Shown piece by piece: positions 50,041-57,190 of a stretch of 64,000 nucleotides of DNA. The position numbers and the translations under genes were made by a program. How positions within the stretch are numbered: the stretch's first letter is position 1; the number at the start of each line of letters is the position of its first letter. The notes below the pieces were generated by a model. The model was not told the origin of the DNA. It was given only the letters and a program-made list of their open reading frames with translations, and did no database searches. The stretch is from Lewinellaceae bacterium (GTDB taxonomy: Bacteria > Bacteroidota > Bacteroidia > Chitinophagales > Saprospiraceae). The DNA is taken from the NCBI GenBank assembly GCA_016711435.1, contig JADJSY010000011.1:62001-126000 (forward strand), in the 5' to 3' direction.

Positions 50041-52054
50041 GGTTGACCGTCACCGTAATGGTCTTGGTGGCCGAACAACCATTCGCATCCGTCAGCGTGG
50101 CAATATAATTGCCCGCCTGGGTGGAAGTTATGCTCGCCGACACCACGATGTCATTTTGGCCGGTCGCGGTGAAACCGTTCGGCCCGGTCCAGTTGACCGT
50201 ACTGACATTCGGATTCACGCTCAACTGCACATGGCTGCCTTCACAGACAGCAATGCTGCAATCTGCATCGGTCACCCAGCCGGCATTATTGATATTGGCC
50301 TCACATTCTATTGTGGGTTTAGGGTTCACTGTAATAGTGATCGCATTGGAGGCGCCGAAATAATCTGTGCAACCGGCACGACGCGCGCGACGCAGGAAAC
50401 AGGTGCTCTGCGTCAGTACACCGGGCGAATACGTTGCGCTGTTGGCGCCGGAGATGGCCGTCCAGGTAGCGGAGTTTGCCGCCGGACAGGGAACAGCCGT
50501 ACTTTGATACCATTGGTACTCCAATGTACCCGAACCACCGGATGGCAAGGTAACATTGGTAAGCGGCGCGGGTGTCTGTCCGCTACATATGGTCTGGCTA
50601 TTACCTATTGTACCGCCACCGGTTACATTGTAACATTTGGCTACCGTAAATGTAAAAGTGGCCTCGTCGCACAGCGCGCCTTGACCATTATCCTGGGAAT
50701 ACACCTTTATATTAACAGTGTATATGCCATCAGAAGGAATAAAAGTTCCATTCCACGGTACGGTATTTTCGGTATTGGTGGTGTTTTGTTCTCCCGTGAC
50801 TGTAAAAACGACACTTTCTACGGTTCCGTTGACGGTTGCTTCCAGGTTGTAATTACTGGAAACATCATCATACGAATAGGTTCCTCCATTCGTTATCGCG
50901 ATATCATTGTTGCCAACCAGATCATTGAAAAAAAGATTGACGATATTAGCATTACAGGTTTCGGAGGTCAGGCATACCCCGTCTATTTTTATCCAGTCGC
51001 CATTGGCCTTGGCTACAAAACGAACATAGTGCGTACCTGCAGGAACTGTTGCCGTTAAATTATATAAGCCCATCGAAGGCAATTGGCTGTTCACTTCAAG
51101 GGGAACCGACGTGCTTGAAATAGGCTGCCAGGTACTGCTATAAAATTCAAGACCAACCGTAGCATAGTAGCTTGTATTGTGTACGCCGGCATATACGGAT
51201 AATGACAATCCGGTTCCGGGCGCAATACCTGTTATATCCTGGTACATACCGCCGTCGCTGCCTGCTACCTCAAACTGGCCGGAGTTCGCGTCGCAAACGG
51301 CTGCATATGAACCCACATGTATGGTGCCGCCCCATTTGCTCCAGCCGGTGGAGCCACTTTCAAAACTGGCATTGGTGAGCAGATTGCCGGGGCAAGAGCA
51401 GGCCGTATTCACCGTAATGGTAACAGCATTGGATTCGCCGTCATATTCAGTACACCCTGAACGACGCGAACAACGCATAAAACAGGTGCTCTGCGTCAGA
51501 GGACCCGGATCATACGTTGCTGAATTAGAGTTGGTTATGGATTGCCAGGAAGTACTTCCCACTGGTGGACAAGGAATCGTTGTGCTACTCAGCCACAAAT
51601 ATTCGATCGTTCCACTTCCACCGGAAGGTGTAGTCACATTGGTCAAAGCGGCCGGGTCACCGCCGCTCGATATGGTTTGATTGGAACCAATCGTACCGCC
51701 ATTGGTGATATTAAAACAGGTAGCACAGCCCTCGGAAGTGACCGGGTCGCTACTATTCATCGTAAGATGACCACCAGAAGTGGCAGGGTCTACCCTATCG
51801 CCGGCTGTCGAGACTTCAGCAAAATAGTTAAGCCCAAAAACAGGCTCAAATGAATCCTGTGCCTTCATCGACACCGGATTCAGCACAGCAAGCAAAATAA
51901 AAACACCTCCCATTCTGACAACAGAGGAGGTTTTAGATAGCTGTGCTGAAGCCTTGTCTGAATGCTCCGAACGACCTTGGGCGATCGTAGAGGAAACAAA
52001 ATTTGCCGAGAAATAAAGAGCTTGTGATAACGCGGTGTAGACGTTAGACATCAT
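47792..52054 (-). CDS. Giant surface protein, N-terminal segment with signal peptide
   Basis: The frame opens at a GTG (52123), but the double ATG at 52054 (MMSNVYTALSQALYFSANFV) is the likelier start. A hydrophobic core RMGGVFILLAVLNPVSMKAQ with cleavage after KAQ follows, so the N-terminal signal region is unusually long at about 65 residues. The mature part contains two related Cys-rich Ig-like units (TCFMRCSRRSGCTEYDG and TCFLRRARRAGCTDYFG), a carbohydrate-binding-like jelly-roll domain (LLTNASFESGSTGWSKWG, YVRFVAKANGDWIKIDGVCL), further Ig-like units, a unique domain at 49.4-48.84 kb, and the start of the 71-residue repeat array. The frame is lost at about 47,830. It has its own promoter at 52,445-52,475. 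Confidence 0.85.
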   Translation of the reverse strand: MMSNVYTALSQALYFSANFVSSTIAQGRSEHSDKASAQLSKTSSVVRMGGVFILLAVLNPVSMKAQDSFEPVFGLNYFAEVSTAGDRVDPATSGGHLTMNSSDPVTSEGCATCFNITNGGTIGSNQTISSGGDPAALTNVTTPSGGSGTIEYLWLSSTTIPCPPVGSTSWQSITNSNSATYDPGPLTQSTCFMRCSRRSGCTEYDGESNAVTITVNTACSCPGNLLTNASFESGSTGWSKWGGTIHVGSYAAVCDANSGQFEVAGSDGGMYQDITGIAPGTGLSLSVYAGVHNTSYYATVGLEFYSSTWQPISSTSVPLEVNSQLPSMGLYNLTATVPAGTHYVRFVAKANGDWIKIDGVCLTSETCNANIVNLFFNDLVGNNDIAITNGGTYSYDDVSSNYNLEATVNGTVESVVFTVTGEQNTTNTENTVPWNGTFIPSDGIYTVNIKVYSQDNGQGALCDEATFTFTVAKCYNVTGGGTIGNSQTICSGQTPAPLTNVTLPSGGSGTLEYQWYQSTAVPCPAANSATWTAISGANSATYSPGVLTQSTCFLRRARRAGCTDYFGASNAITITVNPKPTIECEANINNAGWVTDADCSIAVCEGSHVQLSVNPNVSTVNWTGPNGFTATGQNDIVVSASITSTQAGNYIATLTDANGCSATKTITVTVNPQPNAAVSGTSTICSGGSTSLTASGGGTYLWNTGATSAVITVSPTSTTTYTVTVTGANGCTKTATRTVTVNAQPNAAATAVPATICPGQNSIITATGGGTYAWSTGATTASITVSPAVTTTYTVTVTGANGCTKTATATVTKGSTPTPAITGTNVVCDGSSTTLTASGGTSYLWSTGATTAAINVSPSAQTIYIVTVTNAAGCTATASEAVQVTNCDAPCYTRTASNSIDCGGTPYGFYADNLVNGDGSSGNERYSLSAPTFQEFSDGTAIFTGTITNAQGSQFSLNVLFSGRTTTTPAGSPHAPNCAYTPSTTDYYYYTTTTAVVNGLGNLAGAQATFVRMGPAFQVGTGANGNQNVYGASGWLSLVNIVSQPTNTAYTLVAGAQYDININLSGNSCIPCLNLPPTASITGNNSICSGLSTTLTASGGGTYVWNTGATSASISVNPTSTTTYTVTVTGALGCTATATRTVTVLSPPNAAASATPPTICVGQSSVVTATGGGTYLWNTGATTASITVSPAITTTYTVTVTGANNCTKTATATVTVLPLPNATASASPATICEGQSSIITASGGGSYLWSTGATTAAITVSPATTTTYTVTVTGANNCTKTATATVTVLPLPNAAASATPPTICAGQSSVVTATGGGTYLWSTGATTASITVSPAITTTYTVTVTGANNCTKTATATVTVLPLPNATASASPATICEGQSSVITASGGGSYLWSTGATTAAITVSPAIDNNLYGYGYRSK
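50940..51410 (-). other. Carbohydrate-binding-like domain in the giant protein
   Basis: About 150 residues start CPGNLLTNASFESGSTGWSK, continue with GMYQDITGIAPGTGLSLSVY and LNVE-type strands, and end with THYVRFVAKANGDWIKIDGV. The pattern (NASFE...W start, single conserved W, IDGVCL end) is that of CBM-like/DUF642-type jelly rolls often found in secreted Bacteroidota proteins. Binding to polysaccharide is plausible but not shown. Confidence 0.55.
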
Positions 52055-52444
52055 AGTGTTTGTTTTTTCTAGTGTTTGTTTTTTGTGCAATATCAATTGC
52101 GTCCCTGTTATGCCATTGCACACAGAAAAAAGTATATACAGTCCATTATCCTCAAGAGGACAGAACCCAAAATATTATTAAACAGGAAGCGCGAAAAAAA
52201 TTTGCAGAAATAAATCCTCAGGAAAAATTCCGAGATCTGCAAAATACCAGACAATTATCCCCTGAAATGTCTAACGACTTCAGGATCACAGATAATTGAA
52301 TCTGGGATACAAGGGAAGAAGAATTGCGAAAATTAGGAGGGAAGATTAAACATTGATTTGATAAACTGCTCAAAATCAATGGTATAGACTTGAAGTGATT
52401 TTAATAAAATCCTTATCGGACACCAAATCACTTAAACTTGAATG

Positions 52445-52475
52445 CAAATGTAGTACTTGGTTCGGATAAACCAAA
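52445..52475 (-). promoter_or_regulatory. Promoter of the giant surface-protein gene
   Basis: On the minus strand TTTG (52475-52472) is followed after 19 bp by TACATTTG (52452-52445), a full match to the Bacteroidota consensus. It lies 36 bp downstream of the stop of the preceding minus-strand gene. It would give a leader of about 380 nt before the ATG at 52054. That leader (52,055-52,440) is AT-rich and shows no clear riboswitch or hairpin to me. Confidence 0.65.
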
Positions 52476-52510
52476 TGAAAGAATTGTTTTTTTGGAAAAT
52501 AATATCCGGA

Positions 52511-53668
52511 TTAGTCGGCAGAGGTTTTGAACACCCTTCGGATCGTGGTTCCTTCGTTCGTTTTGCACTGAACAAAATACACACCGGGCGCTACATTCGG
52601 CAATTCAAGGCGATAAAATCCGGGACTTAGATTTTTCTTCGGAAGGAGTAAAGCCGCTAACCTGCCGGACTCATCGACCATTTCCACAGCGAGCGTGGTG
52701 CTTTTTTTCAGTTCAATGTCAAGCGTCGCTTTACTGATATATGGATTGGGATATATTTTCAGGTCAAACAAATCACTTTCTTGCCTGCCTGTGCCGGCAT
52801 ATAAAATTTCCTCGCTGCGTTTCGGCGCCAAAGGTGTGGCGGCAGATTCTGGATCATTACCTTTTTCCGCCAAAACGGGTTTACCCTGCAAGGCCCAGCG
52901 AATCGCGTTGAGCAACATCTGTGTAGACTCTTTTTCGTCAAAATAGTATTCAAAGCCCAGGTAAACGACATTGCCCTTGCCGATTGGTTTGTAACCCATC
53001 ACCGGGTAGCCTTTCACATCGGCCAGTACCACAAAATTGGGGTCTGAAATATCCAGAGGGTAGGCATAGTTGCGCATATCAAATTCTTCTGCCGTGCCCG
53101 TCAGTACCGGATGTTCCGGCGATGTTTCATGGATCGTGGGCGCTTTACAGAAATATCCGAAGTCAATATCCAGCAATCCGAAATCCTGCAAAACAGCGTA
53201 TTGGTCGGTGCCTGTAAAAATAACCATGCCGCCCTGGCGAACAAATTTCGCCATTTCCCTCCCGTATTGTTTGAGAATATCCGAATTTCCGCCTGCCGGA
53301 TAAGGCACCACAACAATATCCCGGCCCGAAAGCGCTGCCGAAAAATCAGTGGCGCTGCCTTCCCAAAAATCAGTTATCACGGACAGCGGGAAACTCCGTT
53401 GAATCATCCCCCTGGTTTTTTCGGGATACACATTGTCGTAGGCGCTGTAATTAAGCATGAGAATCTGCATACTTAATAAGGTGTCCGGTTCGGGCGCCCA
53501 GTCTTCGTCGTATATATTGGTAAACTGACGCTCCCCGGAGAGAAAGAAGCGCGCGACGGTGGTATTTACGGGAAACAGCTGATCACCGAACTTCGGTTCC
53601 GCAGCACGATAGGCGCTCAGGACGAATATGCCCGAAACCAGTGCGAGAAAAGAAACAGTGCGGAGCAT
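52511..53668 (-). CDS. T9SS-sorted secreted protein with ThuA/GATase-like domain
   Basis: The 385-residue protein has a signal peptide (MLRTVSFLALVSGIFVLSAY), a domain of about 230 residues with a class I glutamine-amidotransferase-like or ThuA-like fold (GRDIVVVPYPAGGNSDILKQ, MAKFVRQGGMVIFTGTD, HPVLTGTAEEF, GKGNVVYLGFEYYFDEKEST), and a T9SS type A sorting domain (FDLKIYPNPYISKATLDIEL to the end). No catalytic Cys-His-Glu triad is obvious, so binding rather than catalysis is possible. The ATG at 53668 is clear, and a -7-like TACCTTTG sits at 53,735-53,728. It precedes the giant gene on the same strand, with a separate promoter between them. Confidence 0.8.
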   Translation of the reverse strand: MLRTVSFLALVSGIFVLSAYRAAEPKFGDQLFPVNTTVARFFLSGERQFTNIYDEDWAPEPDTLLSMQILMLNYSAYDNVYPEKTRGMIQRSFPLSVITDFWEGSATDFSAALSGRDIVVVPYPAGGNSDILKQYGREMAKFVRQGGMVIFTGTDQYAVLQDFGLLDIDFGYFCKAPTIHETSPEHPVLTGTAEEFDMRNYAYPLDISDPNFVVLADVKGYPVMGYKPIGKGNVVYLGFEYYFDEKESTQMLLNAIRWALQGKPVLAEKGNDPESAATPLAPKRSEEILYAGTGRQESDLFDLKIYPNPYISKATLDIELKKSTTLAVEMVDESGRLAALLLPKKNLSPGFYRLELPNVAPGVYFVQCKTNEGTTIRRVFKTSAD

Positions 53669-53807
53669 GTGTAAATTTTTTTTATGCCGGTATAACGAGT
53701 AAAAACAAATGTTCTTGTGTAAAGCTGCAAAGGTAAGCCCAATTTTGAAAGAAGACTCCTTTCGAGCATCTGTTTTGTACTAGAATCACCGCAAATACAT
53801 ACAAAAA

Positions 53808-53996
53808 CGAGGCAGTTATTGAAGTTGATAGAGGTTGATAAAGGTTGATGAGGGTTTATAAGGTTGATGAGGTTGATAATCATCCGCTCGAAAATGAAGC
53901 GATTTTACTTTTTCGAGCGGATGATTATCAACCTCATCAACCTTATAAACCCTCATCAACCCTTATCAACCTTTATCAACTTCAATGACTGCCTCG
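53808..53996. terminator. Very long inverted repeat (about 86-bp arms) downstream of the YceI gene
   Basis: The arm 53,808-53,894 and the arm 53,909-53,996 are reverse complements with only three mismatches around a 14-nt loop (TGAAGCGATTTTAC). The arms are rich in GGTTGAT repeats. The structure lies just after the stop of the minus-strand YceI gene (54020) and before the next minus-strand gene, so it probably ends that transcript. Its length far exceeds that of an ordinary intrinsic terminator. Confidence 0.85.
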
Positions 53997-54019
53997 TCAG
54001 ACGCTAAAAAAAACACAGG

Positions 54020-54685
54020 TCACTTTTTTGCTACCAAAGAAACCTGAAGATCAAACTCGTCGTAAATGGTTTTGTCGCCCAGGCCGTCGAAGAAAGAACC
54101 TGAACCGTACCGAACATTAAAATCCGAACGGTCGATGGTCATCTTGCCGGAAGCCGTGACCGTGCCGGCATTTTCGGTTACTGCCGCCAGGAATTTAATT
54201 TCTTTGGTGGTTTCTTTGATCGTCAGGTTGCCCGTGATCTTGTAATTACCTTTTGTATCCTGGGGGATCGCGCGGGTGATCACAAATTTGGACGTGGCAT
54301 ATTTGGCAGTACCGAAAAAGTCGTCGCTTTTCAAGTGGCCGACCAATTTATCCGCCCATTCGCCTTCGAGGTCGGTATCCTTGATAGAAGTCATGTCGAT
54401 GTCAAAAGAACCGCCGGTGAGTACGCCGTTGTCCATGACCAGGCTGCCATTTTGTACTTTCACAGTACCGGTGTGCTGACCTGTTACTTTGTAGCCTTTC
54501 CAGACAATAACGCTGGAATTCGTATCTACTTTATAGGTAGCCGGCGCATAAGCGGACATCAGCATAACCATCAGGACGGGGAGGAAAAAAGTTTTTTCAT
54601 GTGTATTCGTTTGAATGAAAACGGTGAAAGAGATGTTGGTGTGTTTGTTTTTTGTGTTTTGGTCAAACCTGCGCTTGAACGCCAC
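54020..54685 (-). CDS. YceI-family lipid-binding-like periplasmic protein
   Basis: The protein is a typical YceI lipocalin-like barrel (YKVDTNSSVIVWKGYKVTGQ, FDIDMTSIKDTDLEGEWADK, ITGNLTIKETTKEIKFLA, SDFNVRYGSGSFFDGLGDK) of about 190 mature residues. YceI proteins bind isoprenoids or other lipids in the periplasm. The open frame starts at 54685, but that ATG overlaps a likely -7 element (TATCTTTG, 54692-54685), so it is probably not transcribed. An ATG at 54600 followed by six A reads MKKLFSS and then stops. With seven A it would read MKKTFFLPVLMVMLMSAYA, a perfect signal peptide joined to this frame. I therefore think one A is missing at 54,592-54,597 and the true start is 54600. Confidence 0.88.
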   Translation of the reverse strand: MAFKRRFDQNTKNKHTNISFTVFIQTNTHEKTFFLPVLMVMLMSAYAPATYKVDTNSSVIVWKGYKVTGQHTGTVKVQNGSLVMDNGVLTGGSFDIDMTSIKDTDLEGEWADKLVGHLKSDDFFGTAKYATSKFVITRAIPQDTKGNYKITGNLTIKETTKEIKFLAAVTENAGTVTASGKMTIDRSDFNVRYGSGSFFDGLGDKTIYDEFDLQVSLVAKK

Positions 54686-54800
54686 AAAGATAAGTGTATA
54701 AAAATCAAATGTTACAACACTTATATGTTAATTAGATGAAAATGATTCAATGTGACAGGATTGGGGTAGGCTGCAGACAGGTTTGTTGGTACGATGGTTT

Positions 54801-54921
54801 GGCCGTTGTTGGCGTCCCCCCGGGGGGGGGGGGGGAGGGGGGGGGGGGGCCGGGGGGGAGGGGGGGGCTACAAATGCCCTCGGACCCATCTTTGTTGTGG
54901 GCTGGTCCGCCAACAACGGCC
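54801..54921. other. Poly-G tract enclosed by a perfect 14-bp inverted repeat
   Basis: GGCCGTTGTTGGCG (54801-54814) and CGCCAACAACGGCC (54908-54921) are perfect reverse complements. Between them lies a nearly pure G tract (54,822-54,867, broken only by single A, CC and A) and then about 40 ordinary bases. The tract could form G-quadruplexes on the plus strand. Nothing else is recognisable in the 377-bp gap between the divergent YceI gene and rplS except the rplS promoter. Confidence 0.75.
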
Positions 54922-54993
54922 AAGATGGTTTGATGGTTTGGCAGATTCGCTTTCAGGCTACTAACTAATTTTTATGAAAATATCCAAACATAA

Positions 54994-55026
54994 TTTGTTT
55001 TTTTCCGCCGAAGCGAATTACCTTTG
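54994..55026 (+). promoter_or_regulatory. Promoter of rplS
   Basis: TTTG (54994-54997) is followed after 21 bp by TACCTTTG (55019-55026), a full match to the Bacteroidota primary promoter. Transcription would begin near 55,033 and give a leader of about 30 nt before the ATG at 55063. Confidence 0.75.
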
Positions 55027-55062
55027 CGCCTCTAAATTTTGACGATACAAAATACTCATAGA

Positions 55063-55434
55063 ATGAAAGAGTTGGAAGCCATACAGTTTGTACACGGCCA
55101 ATTGCTGCAAAAGACTGAATTACCTGATTTCAAAACGGGTGACACCGTTATTGTTACTTACAAAATTGTGGAAGGTGACAAAACCCGTGAGCAGGACTAC
55201 CGCGGAGATGTTATCCAGATCAAAGGACATGGTCTGACCAAATCCTTTACCGTGCGCAAAATATCGCATGGAGTGGGTGTAGAGCGTATTTTTTCCATTA
55301 CTAACCCGAATATCGCCGGTATTCAGGTCATCAAACGTGGTAAAGTGCGTCGTGCACGTCTGTACTACCTGCGTGGATTGGTTGGTAAAAAAGCGCGGAT
55401 CAAGGAGCTCAAAGTGTTTACGACAAACAAGTAA
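55063..55434 (+). CDS. rplS: Large-subunit ribosomal protein bL19
   Basis: The 123-residue protein matches bL19 throughout (PDFKTGDTVIVTYKIVEGDK, FTVRKISHGVGVERIFSITN, RGKVRRARLYYLRGLVGKKA, then RIKE). bL19 sits at the interface of the 30S and 50S subunits. The start at ATG 55063 (MKELEAIQFVHG) gives the usual length; the longer frame from 55039 begins at the predicted transcription start and is unlikely. It is a single-gene unit with its own promoter and terminator. Confidence 0.97.
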   Translation: MKELEAIQFVHGQLLQKTELPDFKTGDTVIVTYKIVEGDKTREQDYRGDVIQIKGHGLTKSFTVRKISHGVGVERIFSITNPNIAGIQVIKRGKVRRARLYYLRGLVGKKARIKELKVFTTNK

Positions 55435-55453
55435 TTTCCTTTTTATATGCAGC

Positions 55454-55495
55454 AGAAGCCGCCCGGTGATACACCGCGCGGCTTCTTGCGTTTAT
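55454..55495 (+). terminator. Intrinsic terminator of rplS
   Basis: AGAAGCCGC (55454-55462) pairs with GCGGCTTCT (55478-55486), and inside it CGGTG (55464-55468) pairs with CACCG (55472-55476). A T-rich stretch follows (TGCGTTTATT). It begins 20 bp after the rplS stop. Confidence 0.85.
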
Positions 55496-55510
55496 TATAT
55501 TCTGGCTCAA

Positions 55511-55543
55511 AACTTCCCGAAAGTTTAAAACTTTCGGGAAGTT
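55511..55543. repeat. Perfect 16-bp-arm palindrome
   Basis: AACTTCCCGAAAGTTT (55511-55526) and AAACTTTCGGGAAGTT (55528-55543) are perfect reverse complements with a single-base centre. It lies in the convergent gap between rplS and the hydroxylase gene and may be a second, bidirectional termination or protein-binding site. Confidence 0.85.
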
Positions 55544-55555
55544 AGAGGCAAAACA

Positions 55556-55611
55556 AAATCAGGTTTTACAACTAATTCTTGGCCTTCATACAACCTGATT
55601 TGAGGTACAAA
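55556..55611 (-). terminator. Inverted repeat 3' of the hydroxylase gene
   Basis: AAATCAGGTT (55556-55565) pairs with AACCTGATTT (55602-55611), with a 36-nt loop. It begins 3 bp beyond the minus-strand stop at 55614 and could contribute to termination; the wide loop makes this uncertain. Confidence 0.45.
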
Positions 55612-55613
55612 TC

Positions 55614-56924
55614 TCAACGTTCGATTGTAACCTGTTGATTTACATCACTTCTTATACGTTGCAGTTGATTTTTGCCCCGAACTTCCGTCCAAACAAGGCC
55701 TGCTGTCACCACCACCGACAATACCTGGTACGCACCCACCATCCAGACATACCACAGACCCACATTGGTCTTTGCCCCAAACCAGTCGCCTCCCATTGTC
55801 CAGATCATGTATAAACCGGCAGCCGACTTGAGCAGCTCAAAATAGACGGCCTGCGGGTTGCGATCCATCAGTTCCGTATAGGCAAAAACGCCTACGAAAA
55901 CGAATGCGCCGTAGTAGAACACACCGGGCGCGCCTATTTGGCCCAGAAACGCGAAAAAATAGATCAGTAAAATGTAGTTGAAACTCAGTTGTATCCAGGC
56001 CCATGTTTTGAATGCCGTAGAAGCGGGCGTGTCGTACTTTTCAAAATGGTAGACATTGTCAATTTTGAAAACAGGGTATTTTTCCTCCACATCTGCCGGC
56101 CTCCAACCTGTTGGCATAAACCAAATCCGCAGTTTGTCGTACCAGCTCCGGGTTCTCCAGGCATCCTGAAACATTAACCACGCATGCTGGAAGTTGATTT
56201 TGATCGGATTCCAGGTACGCACCGGGCGGGAAACCCCATAAACTGGCTTCACATCGGGCAATTCTTCCTGGAAAGTACCAAAAAGCCTGTCCCAGAGGAT
56301 AAAAACCTGCCCGTAGTTTTTGTCCATGTACTCCGCATTGATGGCGTGGTGAACGCGGTGCTGCGAAGGCGTGACAATGATATACTCCAGCACGCCCATT
56401 TTACCGATCAGTTGGGTATGGTACCAGTATTGCAGGAATAAATGGATCGGCCCGACAATGGCAATTACCTGAACAGGTACGCCCAATAGCGCCGCAGGAA
56501 GCAGTAAAATGGTGAAGTAATTAATAAAAGCGGAGACGGATTGCCGCAGGGCGCAGGACAGGTTAAACTCTTCGCTGCTGTGGTGGATGATGTGCCGGTT
56601 CCACAAAAAATTGATCTCATGCGACCAGCGATGCACCCAGTACCCCTGAAAATCAACGGCAATAAACGCGATCAGGTAAACAGCCCAGGTCGCTTTTACC
56701 TGCACAACGGCCAGGTGCTCCACCAGCCAGTAGTAACTGAGTACGCTCACACTCATGCCCAACACATCTTTCACTACATTCGTAATGCCGGAACTGAAAC
56801 TCGACACGCTGTCTAATGAGCGAATCACGTTTTTGCCCAGGTACCATTCAAAGGCTTTTTCAATAAAAAAAAGCAGAAAAAAAATAGGGACTACAATATT
56901 TAGTATCGCGCCGTATGCTTCCAT
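55614..56924 (-). CDS. Fatty acid hydroxylase / sterol desaturase family membrane protein
   Basis: The 436-residue multi-pass membrane protein carries the three His boxes of the di-iron hydroxylase superfamily: H98-x3-H102 (HRWSHE), H111-x2-HH114-115 (HIIHHSSEE) and H189-x2-HH192-193 (HRVHHAIN), followed by NYGQVFILWDRLFGTF. These are known to bind a di-iron centre in the membrane that hydroxylates or desaturates lipids. The N-terminal two thirds form the catalytic unit. The last 130 residues add further hydrophobic helices (IQLSFNYILLIYFFAFLGQI, VFYYGAFVFVGVFAYTEL), as in the alkylglycerol-monooxygenase-like branch. The ATG start at 56924 is clear, and a TAAGTTTG -7-like element lies at 56,952-56,945. 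Confidence 0.9.
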   Translation of the reverse strand: MEAYGAILNIVVPIFFLLFFIEKAFEWYLGKNVIRSLDSVSSFSSGITNVVKDVLGMSVSVLSYYWLVEHLAVVQVKATWAVYLIAFIAVDFQGYWVHRWSHEINFLWNRHIIHHSSEEFNLSCALRQSVSAFINYFTILLLPAALLGVPVQVIAIVGPIHLFLQYWYHTQLIGKMGVLEYIIVTPSQHRVHHAINAEYMDKNYGQVFILWDRLFGTFQEELPDVKPVYGVSRPVRTWNPIKINFQHAWLMFQDAWRTRSWYDKLRIWFMPTGWRPADVEEKYPVFKIDNVYHFEKYDTPASTAFKTWAWIQLSFNYILLIYFFAFLGQIGAPGVFYYGAFVFVGVFAYTELMDRNPQAVYFELLKSAAGLYMIWTMGGDWFGAKTNVGLWYVWMVGAYQVLSVVVTAGLVWTEVRGKNQLQRIRSDVNQQVTIER

Positions 56925-56956
56925 AAAACAAACAGATTTTGACGCAAACTTACTAA

Positions 56957-57187
56957 GTGTTTGGTGTATAGTGTATAGTGTTTAGGGGGCTTCGGGCTTG
57001 GTATTTGTAAAAATTCGACCAAAATACCAACTACTGCCAAATGCGAAGCCCCCTAAACACTATACACGAAACACTAAACACCATAATTAAGGGCGCTTCA
57101 GGCTTGGCATTTGTGAAAATTCGACTAAAATATCAACTACTACCAAGCCCGAAGCCCCCTAAACACTATACACGAAACACCAAACAC
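56957..57187. repeat. Composite inverted/direct repeat with 45-bp arms
   Basis: The left arm (56,957-57,001, GTGTTTGGTG through GGGCTTGG) and the right arm (57,142-57,187) are reverse complements with three mismatches. Between them lies another right-arm-like copy (about 57,042-57,083, GCGAAGCCCCCTAAACAC). The spacers ATTTGTAAAAATTCGACCAA and ATTTGTGAAAATTCGACTAA are direct copies. The left arm contains GTGTATA GTGTATA GTGTTTA, again a 7-bp period. The element fills the gap between the lipoprotein stop (57191) and the hydroxylase start. Confidence 0.85.
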
Positions 57188-57190
57188 ACC

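Larger units (their letters stand above)
13307..52054 (-). other. Reconstructed giant SprB/SdrD/DUF11-repeat T9SS surface protein locus (about 12,900 residues)
   Basis: All open frames on the minus strand from 52.1 to 13.3 kb belong, in my reading, to one gene. Only the first has a signal peptide, only the last has a stop followed by a terminator, and at each internal break the same repeat family continues in another frame after one or a few inserted or deleted bases. Examples of the indels are an extra base at about 25,783, 38,590, 40,260, 41,863, 47,221 and 47,830, a missing base at about 41,257, and two missing bases near 44,174-44,188. The repeat families (Ig-like, DUF11-like, SdrD_B, SprB) are those of secreted adhesins. 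The final T9SS type A sorting domain implies export across the outer membrane and surface attachment. Alternative views are a truly decayed gene or several separate genes; neither explains the absence of internal signal peptides and terminators. Confidence 0.75.

Noticed and set aside
13307..52054. Long plus-strand open frames opposite the repeat gene (for example 26,760-28,313, 13,604-15,016, 50,036-51,058)
   Set aside because: They are antisense to strongly recognised repeat domains, have unnatural composition (Arg/Cys/Tyr/Val-rich) and repeat with the same period as the sense gene. They arise because the sense codon pattern lacks antisense stops.
52060..52299. Plus-strand frame of 79 codons upstream of the giant gene
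   Set aside because: It runs through the promoter leader of the giant gene, has low-complexity ends, no promoter of its own and no recognisable domain.
54736..54968. Two plus-strand frames with Gly-runs over the G tract
   Set aside because: They only reflect the poly-G tract and the inverted repeat; all three frames through the tract are open by composition.
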